Program-made: the position numbers and the translations under genes
Notes under the pieces: generated by a model
The model's input: the letters and a program-made list of their open reading frames with translations, nothing else
Told to the model about the DNA's origin: nothing
The model's database searches: none
Assembly: GCA_016934715.1 (NCBI GenBank)
Contig: JAFGSI010000026.1
Span: 39,303 to 103,302 of the forward strand
DNA: 64,000 bases
Direction of reading: 5' to 3'
Origin: Anaerolineales bacterium
GTDB taxonomy: Bacteria; Chloroflexota; Anaerolineae; Anaerolineales; Villigracilaceae
Part shown: one piece after another, positions 1-8,769 of the stretch
Numbering within the stretch: the stretch's first letter is position 1
Layout of the letters: every line of letters begins with the position of its first letter

Positions 1-458
1 CCCTGCGGAGCGGAGAAATGAGCCGCCTGGATCGTGACGACCAGCACCAGCCCAAGCGAGACGACGTTCAGGATGGGTGCAGTCTTTTCGAATTTCACCT
101 TGCGCCGCGTCGCCCAAAACAGTCCAAGCAGGGCCAATCCAAGCCACAGACCGCCCAGCCAGATGGGCAGGTTGGCAATCTTCAGTCCCTCTTGCAGCAA
201 ATTGATCACGTGGCCGTAGGTAAAGAAAAGTAACGCCAGAACAGCGCTCCCGAAGGCTGCCCGCTGCCAGTCTCGATAGAACAGGCGCAGGAACAACAGC
301 AAGGCCAGCGTCGCCGCGACGACCGCCAGCAGCGGACGCAAGGCGCCCTCCAGGCGAATCTCGGACAGGTTCATCTGCAGGAGCGCCAGCACCGGGTAGG
401 CAGCAACGCAGAGGGGATACCAGGGAAGCTTGAAGGCACGGAGTAGCTGGTTTTTCAC
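1..458 (-). CDS. Integral membrane protein, N-terminal part (cut by window edge)
   Basis: An open frame enters at the left edge with no stop and begins at a GTG (458) preceded by GAGG about 8 nt upstream. The 152 visible codons are strongly hydrophobic, with likely membrane segments near residues 14-30, 39-60, 67-81, 97-116 and 127-145 and a YGH motif near residue 81. From memory this pattern resembles the membrane half of sulfatase-like or LTA-synthase-like proteins found next to surface-glycan genes, but the catalytic half lies outside the window. It follows the NeuA-like gene by 51 nt and is probably the same transcript. That it is a gene is fairly secure; the family is a guess. Confidence 0.7.
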   Translation of the reverse strand, partial: MKNQLLRAFKLPWYPLCVAAYPVLALLQMNLSEIRLEGALRPLLAVVAATLALLLFLRLFYRDWQRAAFGSAVLALLFFTYGHVINLLQEGLKIANLPIWLGGLWLGLALLGLFWATRRKVKFEKTAPILNVVSLGLVLVVTIQAAHFSAPQ

Positions 459-509
459 GAAGACAGCCTCTTGGTTCGGGGATGATGCAGGTCGTCCCCA
501 GTCAGGAGA

Positions 510-1175
510 TCATTTACGCTGCTGCATCAGGAAGTCGGCGATGGCAAAGTCAAGTTCCTCGTCGATGTCCCAGGCCTCGGCGGCATCGACGGCGAACAGC
601 CGCGGGCGTTCGCCCAGCCGGTTGCGGCGGCGGACCAGCTCGGCGCGGGCGAAAATATAGAAGCAGGAGTTCTCTTCATAAACCGGAGGCAGGTCCTGGG
701 TCTGGAGCAGTACGTTCGGATCATGATTCATCGCCCGGCCGTGCTGGTCGTACAGGCGGGTCTGCAGGCGGGTCACCGAGAAGAGCGAGTCGTGCTGGGG
801 ATAATCCGCCAGGAAGGTCTGGATGGCCTGCGAAATCGTCCCGGGGCGCAACAGCGGGTTGGTGCTGTGGGTCTGCAGGTAGAAATCAGCCTGGACCTGG
901 GCGGTGTCGTAGAGCAGGATCTCGTTCATCGGGATGGCATCGGCGCGCAGGTGCTCGGGGCGCGGCAGGACGACCACCTGCGGGAAGTCGCTGCGAAGAC
1001 CATCCATCACAGGCTGCGAGTCAGTATCGACAACGATCTGCCCGATCTCGGGCACGGCCAGCAAGGTCGTGATGATGTGCTGGTAGAGCGGTATCCCCGC
1101 CAGCGGGCGGTAGTTCTTGCCCGGGACGCGCTGGCTGTGATGCCGCATGGGGACGAGGGCAGCGATGATTGTCAT
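510..1175 (-). CDS. Acylneuraminate cytidylyltransferase family protein (NeuA-like)
   Basis: A 221-residue protein with the nucleotidyltransferase start signature PMRHHSQRVPGKNYRPL near residue 9 and the substrate segment QTHSTNPLLRP in the middle, as in CMP-nonulosonate synthetases. These enzymes make a CMP-sugar from CTP and a nonulosonic acid in the cytosol. The PMRH form belongs to a divergent branch lacking the usual IPARGGSK, so the substrate may not be Neu5Ac. The ATG start fits the family; the next gene upstream (GT2) ends 3 nt away. It is one of four cytidylyltransferase-type proteins in the locus. Confidence 0.8.
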   Translation of the reverse strand: MTIIAALVPMRHHSQRVPGKNYRPLAGIPLYQHIITTLLAVPEIGQIVVDTDSQPVMDGLRSDFPQVVVLPRPEHLRADAIPMNEILLYDTAQVQADFYLQTHSTNPLLRPGTISQAIQTFLADYPQHDSLFSVTRLQTRLYDQHGRAMNHDPNVLLQTQDLPPVYEENSCFYIFARAELVRRRNRLGERPRLFAVDAAEAWDIDEELDFAIADFLMQQRK

Positions 1176-1178
1176 AGG

Positions 1179-2111
1179 TCACTCATTATACCGAATCGGC
1201 TCGACCTCCCGTTTTGGGAGAGCATCCTTCTCCCAGCCAACGTGATAGTAGAAGGTCTGGCGCAGTTCGGGGGTCAACAGGCTGGCAGAGCGATACCCCT
1301 GGTAGGTCCCCAGGAACTGATTCCAGCGAAACCAGAAGATGCTTGCCAGACTGCGCCACAGGACCCGCTGCCGGAAGGCGTGCAGCAGATCGAACCCGAT
1401 GCTGGAGATCACGTTACGCAGGAAGTCATACAGATTAAAGTGGGCCTCGGAAAAAATGCGCTTGAAGGCCATCGCTTCGCGCCGGTAGCGGTTGCGGACC
1501 CCGCGCGGGGTCTCATGATGGACATGCATGATCTCCGCCTCGGCGACGTAGGCGATGGCCCGCCCCGTTGCCTGGGCCGCCCTGGCCCAGGCCAGGTCCT
1601 CCAGGCCGGTCAGGGTCTCGTCATAGGGGTGTTCTTCCCAAACGGAACGGCGGATGGCAGCGTTGGCGTTGTTGCAAAATGGATGAGTCTGCCGGCCAAC
1701 AGACTGGTCGGGATACCAGCGGGCAAAGACCTGCTGCTCAGAGAAGCGGGCCGTCGCCGGACCGCGCTGCCGGCCGTAGGTCAGGGCGACCTGCGGGTCG
1801 GCGAACGGCTCGAGCAGGCACTCCAGCCAGTCGGGGTAGACCGGGTAGACATGGGCGCTGGCAATCACAACCAGTTCGCTGGTCGCAGCGGCCAGACCCA
1901 GGTTGAGCGAACGCCCGAAGGTGAATTCCTTCGGCCGGATGTGGACCACCCTGGCCCCATAGCAGGTGGCGATCGCCACTGTGCTGTCGGTCGAGCCCGA
2001 ATCGACCAGGATGACCTCCACATCCCGCACCGTCTGGTGACGGATGCCCTCCATCAGGCGTCCGATGTGAGCCTCCTCGTTATATGCACGGATGACAATG
2101 GAACAGCGCAT
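1179..2111 (-). CDS. Glycosyltransferase family 2
   Basis: A 310-residue GT-A fold glycosyltransferase: SIVIRAYNEEAHI at the N-terminus, the nucleotide-binding ILVDSGSTDST near residue 35, and ASAHVYP where many GT2 enzymes carry a DXD. A longer frame reaches further upstream but would overlap the formyltransferase gene; the ATG at 2111 starts directly at the conserved first strand and sits 1 nt beyond the upstream stop, so I chose it. It likely adds one sugar to the lipid-linked repeat unit on the cytosolic face of the membrane. Donor and acceptor cannot be read from the sequence. Confidence 0.85.
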   Translation of the reverse strand: MRCSIVIRAYNEEAHIGRLMEGIRHQTVRDVEVILVDSGSTDSTVAIATCYGARVVHIRPKEFTFGRSLNLGLAAATSELVVIASAHVYPVYPDWLECLLEPFADPQVALTYGRQRGPATARFSEQQVFARWYPDQSVGRQTHPFCNNANAAIRRSVWEEHPYDETLTGLEDLAWARAAQATGRAIAYVAEAEIMHVHHETPRGVRNRYRREAMAFKRIFSEAHFNLYDFLRNVISSIGFDLLHAFRQRVLWRSLASIFWFRWNQFLGTYQGYRSASLLTPELRQTFYYHVGWEKDALPKREVEPIRYNE

Positions 2112-2112
2112 C

Positions 2113-2904
2113 TCAGAATTGGCGATACATTTTCGGTTCGCGCCGGGGCAACCTGCCTTCAAGATATTGGCGGGCAATATCATCAGAGTACACGTTGTAG
2201 ATCATACGCAGGTGCTGGGGCATGAAATCGCCGGCCAGGAAATTCTTCCCGGTTGCTTTCTGTCGGCGGGTTTCCCATTTTCCCTTTGCGTCGAAGATCT
2301 TCAGCAATTCGACCGCCTGATTGGCAGACTCGGCCACCGTTTTGCAGGCCACATCATGGATCCCGTCGGCGGCATCCAAAGCGGGAACGACCTGGTGAAT
2401 GATCTCGCCCGCATCCGGTTCCGAAACAATGTAGTGAAAGGTGCTGCCGGCGTAAGCCGGTTCAAGAAAATAGAATGGCCAGAAAAGGGTTGCAGCGCCG
2501 CGATAGCGCGGGGAGAGGCCCAGGTGCAGGTTGACCGCACCCCCTGGCAAGGCAGAAAAGAGCGGCTCACGCACCATCCCGGAACCGAAGACCAGGACCA
2601 GGTCCGGATCGTGCGAACGAACAAAGTCCACGGACTCGGAAGTGTTGAGCGTGTCATGGCTGACCTCGCGGATCGGGCAGTCCGGGAAGGGCTGTTCACC
2701 AAAATACTTCTTTTCGGCCTTCTCGCGGTTGGCGAAATGGAGGACAAAGTTCTGGTGATCGATCTCCTCCAGGCCATCCGGAGGCTGCGGAAGCAGATTC
2801 TCGCGGATCTCGATCAGCGCGCCAGCCAGCTGGAATTGCTTGCAAATGGTGTTGATGTAGTAAAGATGCCGGGGGTGGCTGCCCCCAATCCAGAAGAGCT
2901 TCAT
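2113..2904 (-). CDS. Formyltransferase-like protein (methionyl-tRNA formyltransferase fold)
   Basis: A 263-residue protein with the formyltransferase core: NLHLGLSPRYRGAATLF contains the catalytic Asn and His, and EPDAGEI supplies the expected Asp. It is shorter than Fmt (about 310) and lacks an obvious Fmt C-terminal domain, which is the usual size range of sugar N-formyltransferases. Those use N10-formyl-tetrahydrofolate to formylate an amino sugar nucleotide. Its start overlaps the DUF4910 gene stop (ATGA), so the two are translationally coupled. The role in N-formyl sugar synthesis is inferred from the fold and the locus; the sugar is unknown. Confidence 0.75.
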   Translation of the reverse strand: MKLFWIGGSHPRHLYYINTICKQFQLAGALIEIRENLLPQPPDGLEEIDHQNFVLHFANREKAEKKYFGEQPFPDCPIREVSHDTLNTSESVDFVRSHDPDLVLVFGSGMVREPLFSALPGGAVNLHLGLSPRYRGAATLFWPFYFLEPAYAGSTFHYIVSEPDAGEIIHQVVPALDAADGIHDVACKTVAESANQAVELLKIFDAKGKWETRRQKATGKNFLAGDFMPQHLRMIYNVYSDDIARQYLEGRLPRREPKMYRQF

Positions 2905-4286
2905 GGGATCTCCTTTTCCACGATTTCTAGCAACTGGTTTTGGACCAGCCTTTCGGCCACGTCGAAGAGCTGACGCATCGGCAAGCCGGTCTTCTCGGCG
3001 ATCTCCAGCAGCGAGGTCTGGCCATCACTGTAGAACAGAACCCAGCGCAGGGCGTCCAGTTCGTTGCCGTACAAGATCCGATCTGTCGAGACCTGGTACT
3101 GCCGGTCTCCATGGTCAGTGGACATATTGGCCGCTTTCTGTTTGATACTTCCGCCGATCTTGGGGTATAAGCCGCGCTTTCCCAGCATCGGCTCCCCATA
3201 TGGCATCAAGGAACGGTAGGTCTTATTCTGTTCCAGTTTTTCGATCGCCAGCAAATAGAGATTCAGGGTTTGGACCAGGGCTTCTGCGCTGATGAAATCC
3301 AGATTATCAAGCGATGTGTGATAGTAGGTGTATTCGTAATACTTATCCTTGCAAATTGTCCCCATCGGGATACGAAATGCAGGGGAAGAGTACTGGCGTT
3401 CGTCACTTCCGTTGACATCGAAAGGATAGGGGTTGTAATCCAGGTCCAATTCTCGAAAAGTCGCCCGGACGACCCGGTCGATGAGATGATCGCCGAGAAA
3501 GGATTGTTTGTAGCCAAATTTGCCCGGCCCGGCGACGGTCGAGGGGATGAAACCTCCCACTAGGTTGCGGACCTGGTCTTCATGCTGGGAGAGGTAAACG
3601 ATCGAACCGATCGTTTCCGGGACAATGACAAAGCGATAGGTGTGCAGCAAGGATTGCCGGCTGAGTTCACGTAATAGCAACGCCCACAGCACCACCCCGG
3701 AGAGATTATCATTTCCGAGCGATGGGTGGCAAAGATAGGTCGAGATCAGGTATTCCTGTCCTGAGGTGCCGGGGAGAGTACGTTCCGCATAGGTCAGATG
3801 GCCGGGGGCAAGTTTCGTATCCACAACGACGCGATAGGTTTCATCCGGGTCGAGGGAATCGAACTGTTTCTGGGTGAGGCAGAAGCCCCAATCCCGGTTG
3901 TAGTAGCTGGTGCGATAGGGAATCGCATCCGGAAGGTCGGGCAGCGTATGCAGATGGGGACGCAGTTCGGCGAATGACATGCTCGCCTCCACCGGGATGC
4001 TGTAACTGACCAGGTGCAGATTGTTCGCCCGGAAATCGATGATCCGCTTCCCGAGGGAATCGGCCACATAGGCATCCTGTACATTCCATTCCTCAGGGAC
4101 TTCCCAATCGAAACACTGCGTGCCCGAAGGGACCTCCTCGACCTGCATAGCGATCCCCGCCTGCAAGATCGAGAGGGTTGCGCGAACGCCATCCCCGGTG
4201 ATGCTGCGGCAGATCGGGAAAAGTCGTTCCAGGAGGCTCTCGGCCTCAGGCAGGTAGGCTTGCGGGTCGGTTGGCGCAAGGTTCAT
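2901..4286 (-). CDS. DUF4910/aminopeptidase-like zinc protein
   Basis: A 461-residue protein of the M28-like DUF4910/DUF2172 family that often sits in polysaccharide and sugar-modification loci. Putative metal ligands are visible in YLCHPSLGNDNLSG (His and Asp) and PETIGSIVYL (Glu). The C-terminal 90 or so residues look like the winged-helix domain usual for the family. The longest frame adds 66 residues that read through the end of the upstream polymerase gene; the ATG at 4286 makes a clean ATGA overlap and starts where the family starts. The substrate is unknown; an amidase or deacylase acting on a sugar intermediate is possible. Confidence 0.75.
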   Translation of the reverse strand: MNLAPTDPQAYLPEAESLLERLFPICRSITGDGVRATLSILQAGIAMQVEEVPSGTQCFDWEVPEEWNVQDAYVADSLGKRIIDFRANNLHLVSYSIPVEASMSFAELRPHLHTLPDLPDAIPYRTSYYNRDWGFCLTQKQFDSLDPDETYRVVVDTKLAPGHLTYAERTLPGTSGQEYLISTYLCHPSLGNDNLSGVVLWALLLRELSRQSLLHTYRFVIVPETIGSIVYLSQHEDQVRNLVGGFIPSTVAGPGKFGYKQSFLGDHLIDRVVRATFRELDLDYNPYPFDVNGSDERQYSSPAFRIPMGTICKDKYYEYTYYHTSLDNLDFISAEALVQTLNLYLLAIEKLEQNKTYRSLMPYGEPMLGKRGLYPKIGGSIKQKAANMSTDHGDRQYQVSTDRILYGNELDALRWVLFYSDGQTSLLEIAEKTGLPMRQLFDVAERLVQNQLLEIVEKEIP

Positions 4287-5776
4287 TTCGTTTCGAACTC
4301 CTGCCTCCGGGCCAGGAAACTGGCCGCGGTCAGCAATCCCAGGGAGACCCACAGGTAAGGCAAGGCAAACGAGTCGATGCTGAAGCCCTCGGCCAGGAAT
4401 GCCAGCATGCTGAAGGCACCCATCCAGCCAAGGGTGCGCAGCACGGGGGAGGCATGCCCACGCAGCCAGCGTGCAGCCTTCCACAAGAGGAACATCCAGG
4501 TCGCGAAAAGGCCGAAACCGATCATCCCCGTCTCAGCCAACAGGCGCACCCACATGCTCTTGATGTTGGGAACCAGGTCAGAGAAGTTCAACAGGCGGAT
4601 GGTTTCATACGTGCCGGTACCTATGTTATGAAGATAATCCTCAAAAAAGAACCCGGCGTTCCCTAACCCGACCCCCAGAAGAGGAAACCGGCCGAACACC
4701 TGCCAGCCGCAGTCCCAGAACAGGAGTCGTTCGAGAACCTTTACCTGCGAGGCGAGGGCAAACACGTTGGTGGGAATTTCCGTCAAGGTGAACCACTGGC
4801 CAACCCGCCAGTCGAATTCTGCCATCAGTTTCATAATTCCCAGGATGGCGACTCCGTACACCAGGAAACTTATCACCACGAACACAACTTCGACCCAGGT
4901 GCTCTTCTGCAAGCGTGTTCCCAGGAGCCTCGGCTTCAGCCAGCGCACGAACCTGAGGTTCGTGTGATAGAAAAAGAAAGCGACCATGATAAAGAACCCC
5001 AGCAACCCAACCCGCGAGAAGGTCATAAAGAGAACGACCACCCCTCCCGCAAACAGGACTTTCTCCAGCGTGAGCCAACCGATCTTTTTGTGCGCCGAGA
5101 ACCCTGTGCTGCTGGCCGCCAACCAGGCCGGAATGAAAACCATATTCAGCTGATGTGCCAGCCAGGATGGCTCGAAGGCGAAACCCGCAAAGCGCGGGTA
5201 GCCACTGAACATGATGTATTCATCCGGCGATTGGCTGGAAAGGAGCTGGTTCAACCGGACCATCACCGGCGGATATTCCCCTCCGGTCAGGAAGGGTACG
5301 ATCACCAGCGCGGCTGACCAAAGGAGAATGACCAGACCGCTGTAGTTCAGGATCCGCAAGGCCCAGGTGAAGTGCTCCTGGTTTTGAAACCAGAGCGCAA
5401 AAATGAGATAGGTTCCAGCCCCGATCGCCAGCGTCAGGATGGCGCCCACCTCTTCGGAAATGACCGTGTGCCCCTTGTAAGGGAAAATCGGCAGGAAGAA
5501 GGCCAGTGCGGCTGCGGCCAGGGCAGCAACCAGGAACGCCAGGAAGGGCAGGATCTCACGCGGGATCTGTCCCAGCCTGAGGAAATACGCCGGCAGCCAG
5601 ATCACCACGAGGATAAAAACAAAGATGACAGTCGGCGGTGCGACCATCGTCCCGCCCATCAGGCGGGAAAGCAGAGGCAGGCTGGTTACGGGCAGGGAGA
5701 GGATGGCCAGCGTCATCGCCAGTTTGGCTACGCTATCCAAGCCCTTCGCCCCGGGGAACTGCCTGAGACGTTCCAT
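4283..5776 (-). CDS. O-antigen ligase/polymerase-like membrane protein (Wzy-type)
   Basis: A 497-residue polytopic membrane protein with roughly ten to twelve hydrophobic segments and one long extracytoplasmic loop in the second half, ending in the LGVGLGNAGFFFEDYLHNIG region (a GxG...H pattern in the loop before the late helices). This is the layout of WaaL/Wzy family proteins, which join or polymerise undecaprenyl-linked repeat units on the outer face of the membrane. The immediate neighbours Wzz-like and WecA-like genes support the Wzy role. Ligase and polymerase cannot be told apart from sequence alone. Confidence 0.75.
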   Translation of the reverse strand: MERLRQFPGAKGLDSVAKLAMTLAILSLPVTSLPLLSRLMGGTMVAPPTVIFVFILVVIWLPAYFLRLGQIPREILPFLAFLVAALAAAALAFFLPIFPYKGHTVISEEVGAILTLAIGAGTYLIFALWFQNQEHFTWALRILNYSGLVILLWSAALVIVPFLTGGEYPPVMVRLNQLLSSQSPDEYIMFSGYPRFAGFAFEPSWLAHQLNMVFIPAWLAASSTGFSAHKKIGWLTLEKVLFAGGVVVLFMTFSRVGLLGFFIMVAFFFYHTNLRFVRWLKPRLLGTRLQKSTWVEVVFVVISFLVYGVAILGIMKLMAEFDWRVGQWFTLTEIPTNVFALASQVKVLERLLFWDCGWQVFGRFPLLGVGLGNAGFFFEDYLHNIGTGTYETIRLLNFSDLVPNIKSMWVRLLAETGMIGFGLFATWMFLLWKAARWLRGHASPVLRTLGWMGAFSMLAFLAEGFSIDSFALPYLWVSLGLLTAASFLARRQEFETK

Positions 5777-5779
5777 GGT

Positions 5780-6601
5780 TTAGTCCCCCTTCCCATCACA
5801 TCCATGCTTCACCCAGGCCGGCAAAACCTCAACGCCGGTGATCCCCATCAGGAAACCGAACACCATCCCGGCGAAGATCAGTGTGCTGACGGAATACAGA
5901 ACCGGGCTGGCCGGGAGTTCAGCCAGTTCAACAACCCCCAGGTCAAAGGCGGCATCGATGTTCGCACTCGCCAGGCGCTGCGTTTCAATCTGCGCATTCA
6001 GTTCATCCATATAGAAGTCGAGCGCGGTCGGAACCGTGAACGCTGTTCCAGCACAGGCGTTCGCCGAGGTGAAATCCAGATCCTGGAAACAGGCGTAAAC
6101 CGAATCGCGTTGCAATTCCAGCACCAGGGCCTGCACGGCGTAAGCGCGGCTTTCCTGCAGCCGGGCGTCGCCAATCTGCATCCATAAATTGGCCACCTGC
6201 GCGGCCAGTTCGGGGTCCGGGGAGCGGACAACAAACATGAAGCGGTGCGTGCTTTGCAGCAGGGAAATGTCATAATCGATAGTGTCGACGGGCAGACCCT
6301 GCTCACGCGCGGCGGTCTCAAGGTCAGAGAGCACCGCCGTGGAGGTCACCAGTCCCTTGACAGCACCATAGTAGTTGTTCTGGACTTGAAGGGACAGACC
6401 GATTTCAGGATCCAGAGAAAGCCTCTGGATGACCGCCGCGGTGTTCAACTCCACCCGGTAAAGTGCAGTCGCTTCATACACCGGGGGTTGGAAACGGCTG
6501 AAGAGCCAGCCGGCCAGCCCGCCGAGGAGGGTCGCCAGAGCCAGCACCCACCACAGGCGCAGGAGCCGTTCAAGAGAAGCGCGTGGTGAAATATCGATCA
6601 T
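5780..6601 (-). CDS. Wzz/Wzc-type chain-length determinant domain protein
   Basis: A 273-residue protein with one membrane helix near residues 17-36 and another near the C-terminus (about 240-262), flanking an extracytoplasmic domain. This is the topology of Wzz polysaccharide co-polymerases, which set glycan chain length. The motif FQPPVYEATALYRV after helix 1 is typical. There is no kinase domain. The ATG at 6601 overlaps the WecA-like stop by ATGA; a longer in-frame start would run far into that gene and was rejected. Its position between the initiating transferase and the polymerase fits the role. Confidence 0.8.
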   Translation of the reverse strand: MIDISPRASLERLLRLWWVLALATLLGGLAGWLFSRFQPPVYEATALYRVELNTAAVIQRLSLDPEIGLSLQVQNNYYGAVKGLVTSTAVLSDLETAAREQGLPVDTIDYDISLLQSTHRFMFVVRSPDPELAAQVANLWMQIGDARLQESRAYAVQALVLELQRDSVYACFQDLDFTSANACAGTAFTVPTALDFYMDELNAQIETQRLASANIDAAFDLGVVELAELPASPVLYSVSTLIFAGMVFGFLMGITGVEVLPAWVKHGCDGKGD

Positions 6602-7644
6602 TTCCGTCTCCGATCCAGATAGAAATAGGTGAACAATCCAAGCACGCAAATGAGTCCGAAGAGGATGTTGGCCGGCAGCGGTTCGAGCGCCAAGGCGATA
6701 AAGGCCACACAACCCAGGGCAACGGCGGCGATGTGCATCAGGGCCACGGCCCGGGTGGAATCGAATCCCAGGGCGACCAGGCGATGATAGGTATGATCAC
6801 GCCCGGCCTGGTAAACCGCTGACTTGCGGTGCAGGCGCGAGAAGACCACCAGCACCATGTCGAAGATCGGCACGCCCAGGATCAGGATCGGCAGGAACCA
6901 GGAAGAAGCCTGAGCTACATTTTCTGGGGTGTACAGGATCCCGATCGCCGCCAACAGGAACCCGATCGTCTGCGCCCCAGAGTCGCCCAGGAAGAGCCGG
7001 GCCGGCGAGGCGTTGTAGAAATACAGGCCGATCAGGCAGCCGGCCATCAGGGACAGGAACTGCAGCAGGGCCGCTTGTGGGGAGCTCAACGTCACCAGCA
7101 CCAGGAAGGCCATCGCGATCCCCCCCAGGCCAACCACCAGGCCGTCCATGCTGTCGACAAAGTTCATCGCATTGGTGATCCCGACCACCCACAACAACGT
7201 GATGAACCAGTTCAGCCCCTGGGCGACCGCATGATCCAGACCGAGGAAGCCCGGTTTGATGATCCGCACAGACGTCCCCAGGGCGATCAGGGCAACCACC
7301 GCGACGATCTGGACGATGAACTTGGTACGGGCCGGCAGACGCTTGAAATCATCCCACAGACCCAGACCAAAGATCAGCATGGCTGGAAGCAGGATGTTCC
7401 AAAACTCCTTCAAGATCTGCCAGTTGAGAAGCAGGATTCCTCCCAGCAGGGCCAGGAACAGGGCGATACCACCGGCCAGCGGGGTGGGGGTAACGTGCTG
7501 CTTGTGGGGCAGGATGCCCGGAATGTCGATCAGGCCGACCTTGCGGGCCAGCCAGATGGCCACCTGGCCAAACACCAGCGCCAGCAGGGTCCCGATCAGG
7601 ACATTCTGGAACAGGAAGAGGGGATAAACGTTTGTGGATTCCAT
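6598..7644 (-). CDS. Undecaprenyl-phosphate sugar-1-phosphate transferase (WecA/TagO/MraY superfamily)
   Basis: A 348-residue membrane enzyme with about ten helices. Signatures are HVTPTPLAGGIALF near residue 48, DDFKRLPARTKF, NAMNFVDSMDGLVVG and GDSGAQTIGF, all characteristic of polyprenyl-phosphate N-acetylhexosamine-1-phosphate transferases. It should start the repeat unit by moving a HexNAc-1-phosphate from a UDP-sugar to undecaprenyl phosphate on the inner face of the membrane. It follows the GT4 stop by 3 nt. It is the only clear initiating transferase in the window, which matters because two export systems are present. Confidence 0.88.
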   Translation of the reverse strand: MESTNVYPLFLFQNVLIGTLLALVFGQVAIWLARKVGLIDIPGILPHKQHVTPTPLAGGIALFLALLGGILLLNWQILKEFWNILLPAMLIFGLGLWDDFKRLPARTKFIVQIVAVVALIALGTSVRIIKPGFLGLDHAVAQGLNWFITLLWVVGITNAMNFVDSMDGLVVGLGGIAMAFLVLVTLSSPQAALLQFLSLMAGCLIGLYFYNASPARLFLGDSGAQTIGFLLAAIGILYTPENVAQASSWFLPILILGVPIFDMVLVVFSRLHRKSAVYQAGRDHTYHRLVALGFDSTRAVALMHIAAVALGCVAFIALALEPLPANILFGLICVLGLFTYFYLDRRRK

Positions 7645-7647
7645 CGG

Positions 7648-8769
7648 CTACAGGCCTTTCATTCCGGCCAGGGCATAGACGGCCAGTGTCTCGTGAATAA
7701 CGCGATCGGTGGAGAATTCCTGTTCAGCCAACAGGCGTCCCGCCGCGCCCATCTCCCTGCACAGGGACCGGTCAAGCAGGAGTGTTGCCAGAGCCGCGGC
7801 GAGAGGTGGAACTTCGCGCGGCGGGACCAGAAGACCGGTCTGGCCGGCGCGCACCGCCTGACGGCAGCCAGGCACATCGGTGGCGACGATCGCCCGCCCG
7901 CAGGCAGCCGCCTCAATCAGCGAACGCGGCAATCCCTCACGGTAGGACGGCAGGCAGACGATGTGCGCCCCGGCATAAACGGCTGGCATATCCTCCTGCC
8001 AGCCCCACCATTCGACCACACCTTCCTCTGCCCAGGCCTGCAACCGCACCGAAGGTACCGCGGCCGGGTTGCCATCATACGTATCGCCAACCAGGGCAAA
8101 GCGGGCTTCCAGGCCCTGGGCCTTGAGGGCGCGCGCCGCAGCAACGAACTCACCGACCCCCTTGTCCCACAGCATGCGGGCCGCCAGCACGACCAGCGGT
8201 ACCCCGCCGGGCAGCGGCCGAGCCCGGAAGGCGGACACATCTACCCCCGAGCCCTGGATGAGGTGAGTCGCCCCAGCCCGGACCAGCCGCCGGTCGAGGA
8301 AAGCCTGCCGGTCGTCGGGGTTCTGGAAGACAACCTGAGATCCACCCAGGATGAGCCGGTAAAGATTCGCCACCAGCGTCTGCAGGAGGTGCTTCCGCCA
8401 CCCGCCGCCGGTAAAAACATAGCCCAGACCAGTCACGGCGTTGACGACCGTTGCGACCCGGTTCAGGCGCGCCGCCAGCGATCCATACAGGACGCACTTG
8501 ACTGTGAAGTGGTGGGCCAGCGCGGGGCGCTCGCGGCGATACAGACGCACCAGACGAAAAATGGTCGCGGCCTCGGCCAGGGGATTCATCCCGCTGCGCG
8601 ACAATGACACGCCCTCGCACCGAAAGCCCTGCTCCTCCAACCGGGCGAGGTATTCCCCGGGCGGGCAGACCAGGACCACCTCCAGGCCGCGTTCCTGCAC
8701 GGCCTTCAACAACGGCAAGCGGAAGTTGTAAAGGTACCAGTCGGTGTTGGCGAAGAACAGGGCCTTCAT
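7648..8769 (-). CDS. Glycosyltransferase family 4
   Basis: A 373-residue GT-B enzyme of the CapM/PglA type. The N-terminal FFANTDWYLYNFRLPLL is a familiar start for this subfamily, and the C-terminal donor-binding EX7E element is REGLPRSLIEAAACG. A longer frame would read into the upstream GT4 gene; the ATG at 8769 overlaps that gene by ATGA and was chosen. It probably acts early in repeat-unit assembly because of its position beside the WecA-like gene, but donor and linkage are not readable. Confidence 0.87.
   Translation of the reverse strand: MKALFFANTDWYLYNFRLPLLKAVQERGLEVVLVCPPGEYLARLEEQGFRCEGVSLSRSGMNPLAEAATIFRLVRLYRRERPALAHHFTVKCVLYGSLAARLNRVATVVNAVTGLGYVFTGGGWRKHLLQTLVANLYRLILGGSQVVFQNPDDRQAFLDRRLVRAGATHLIQGSGVDVSAFRARPLPGGVPLVVLAARMLWDKGVGEFVAAARALKAQGLEARFALVGDTYDGNPAAVPSVRLQAWAEEGVVEWWGWQEDMPAVYAGAHIVCLPSYREGLPRSLIEAAACGRAIVATDVPGCRQAVRAGQTGLLVPPREVPPLAAALATLLLDRSLCREMGAAGRLLAEQEFSTDRVIHETLAVYALAGMKGL

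Noticed and set aside
723..2225. Long plus-strand open frame of 500 codons
   Set aside because: It lies opposite the NeuA-like and GT2 genes, has no recognisable motif and a composition typical of antisense frames in G+C-rich genes.
2901..4484. Longer DUF4910 reading frame
   Set aside because: The extra 66 residues read through the upstream gene and have no family similarity; the ATGA-coupled ATG at 4286 is better.
6829..8607. Plus-strand open frame of 592 codons
   Set aside because: Antisense to the WecA-like and GT4 genes, very rich in Gln, Arg, His and Asp, no motif, no ribosome site.
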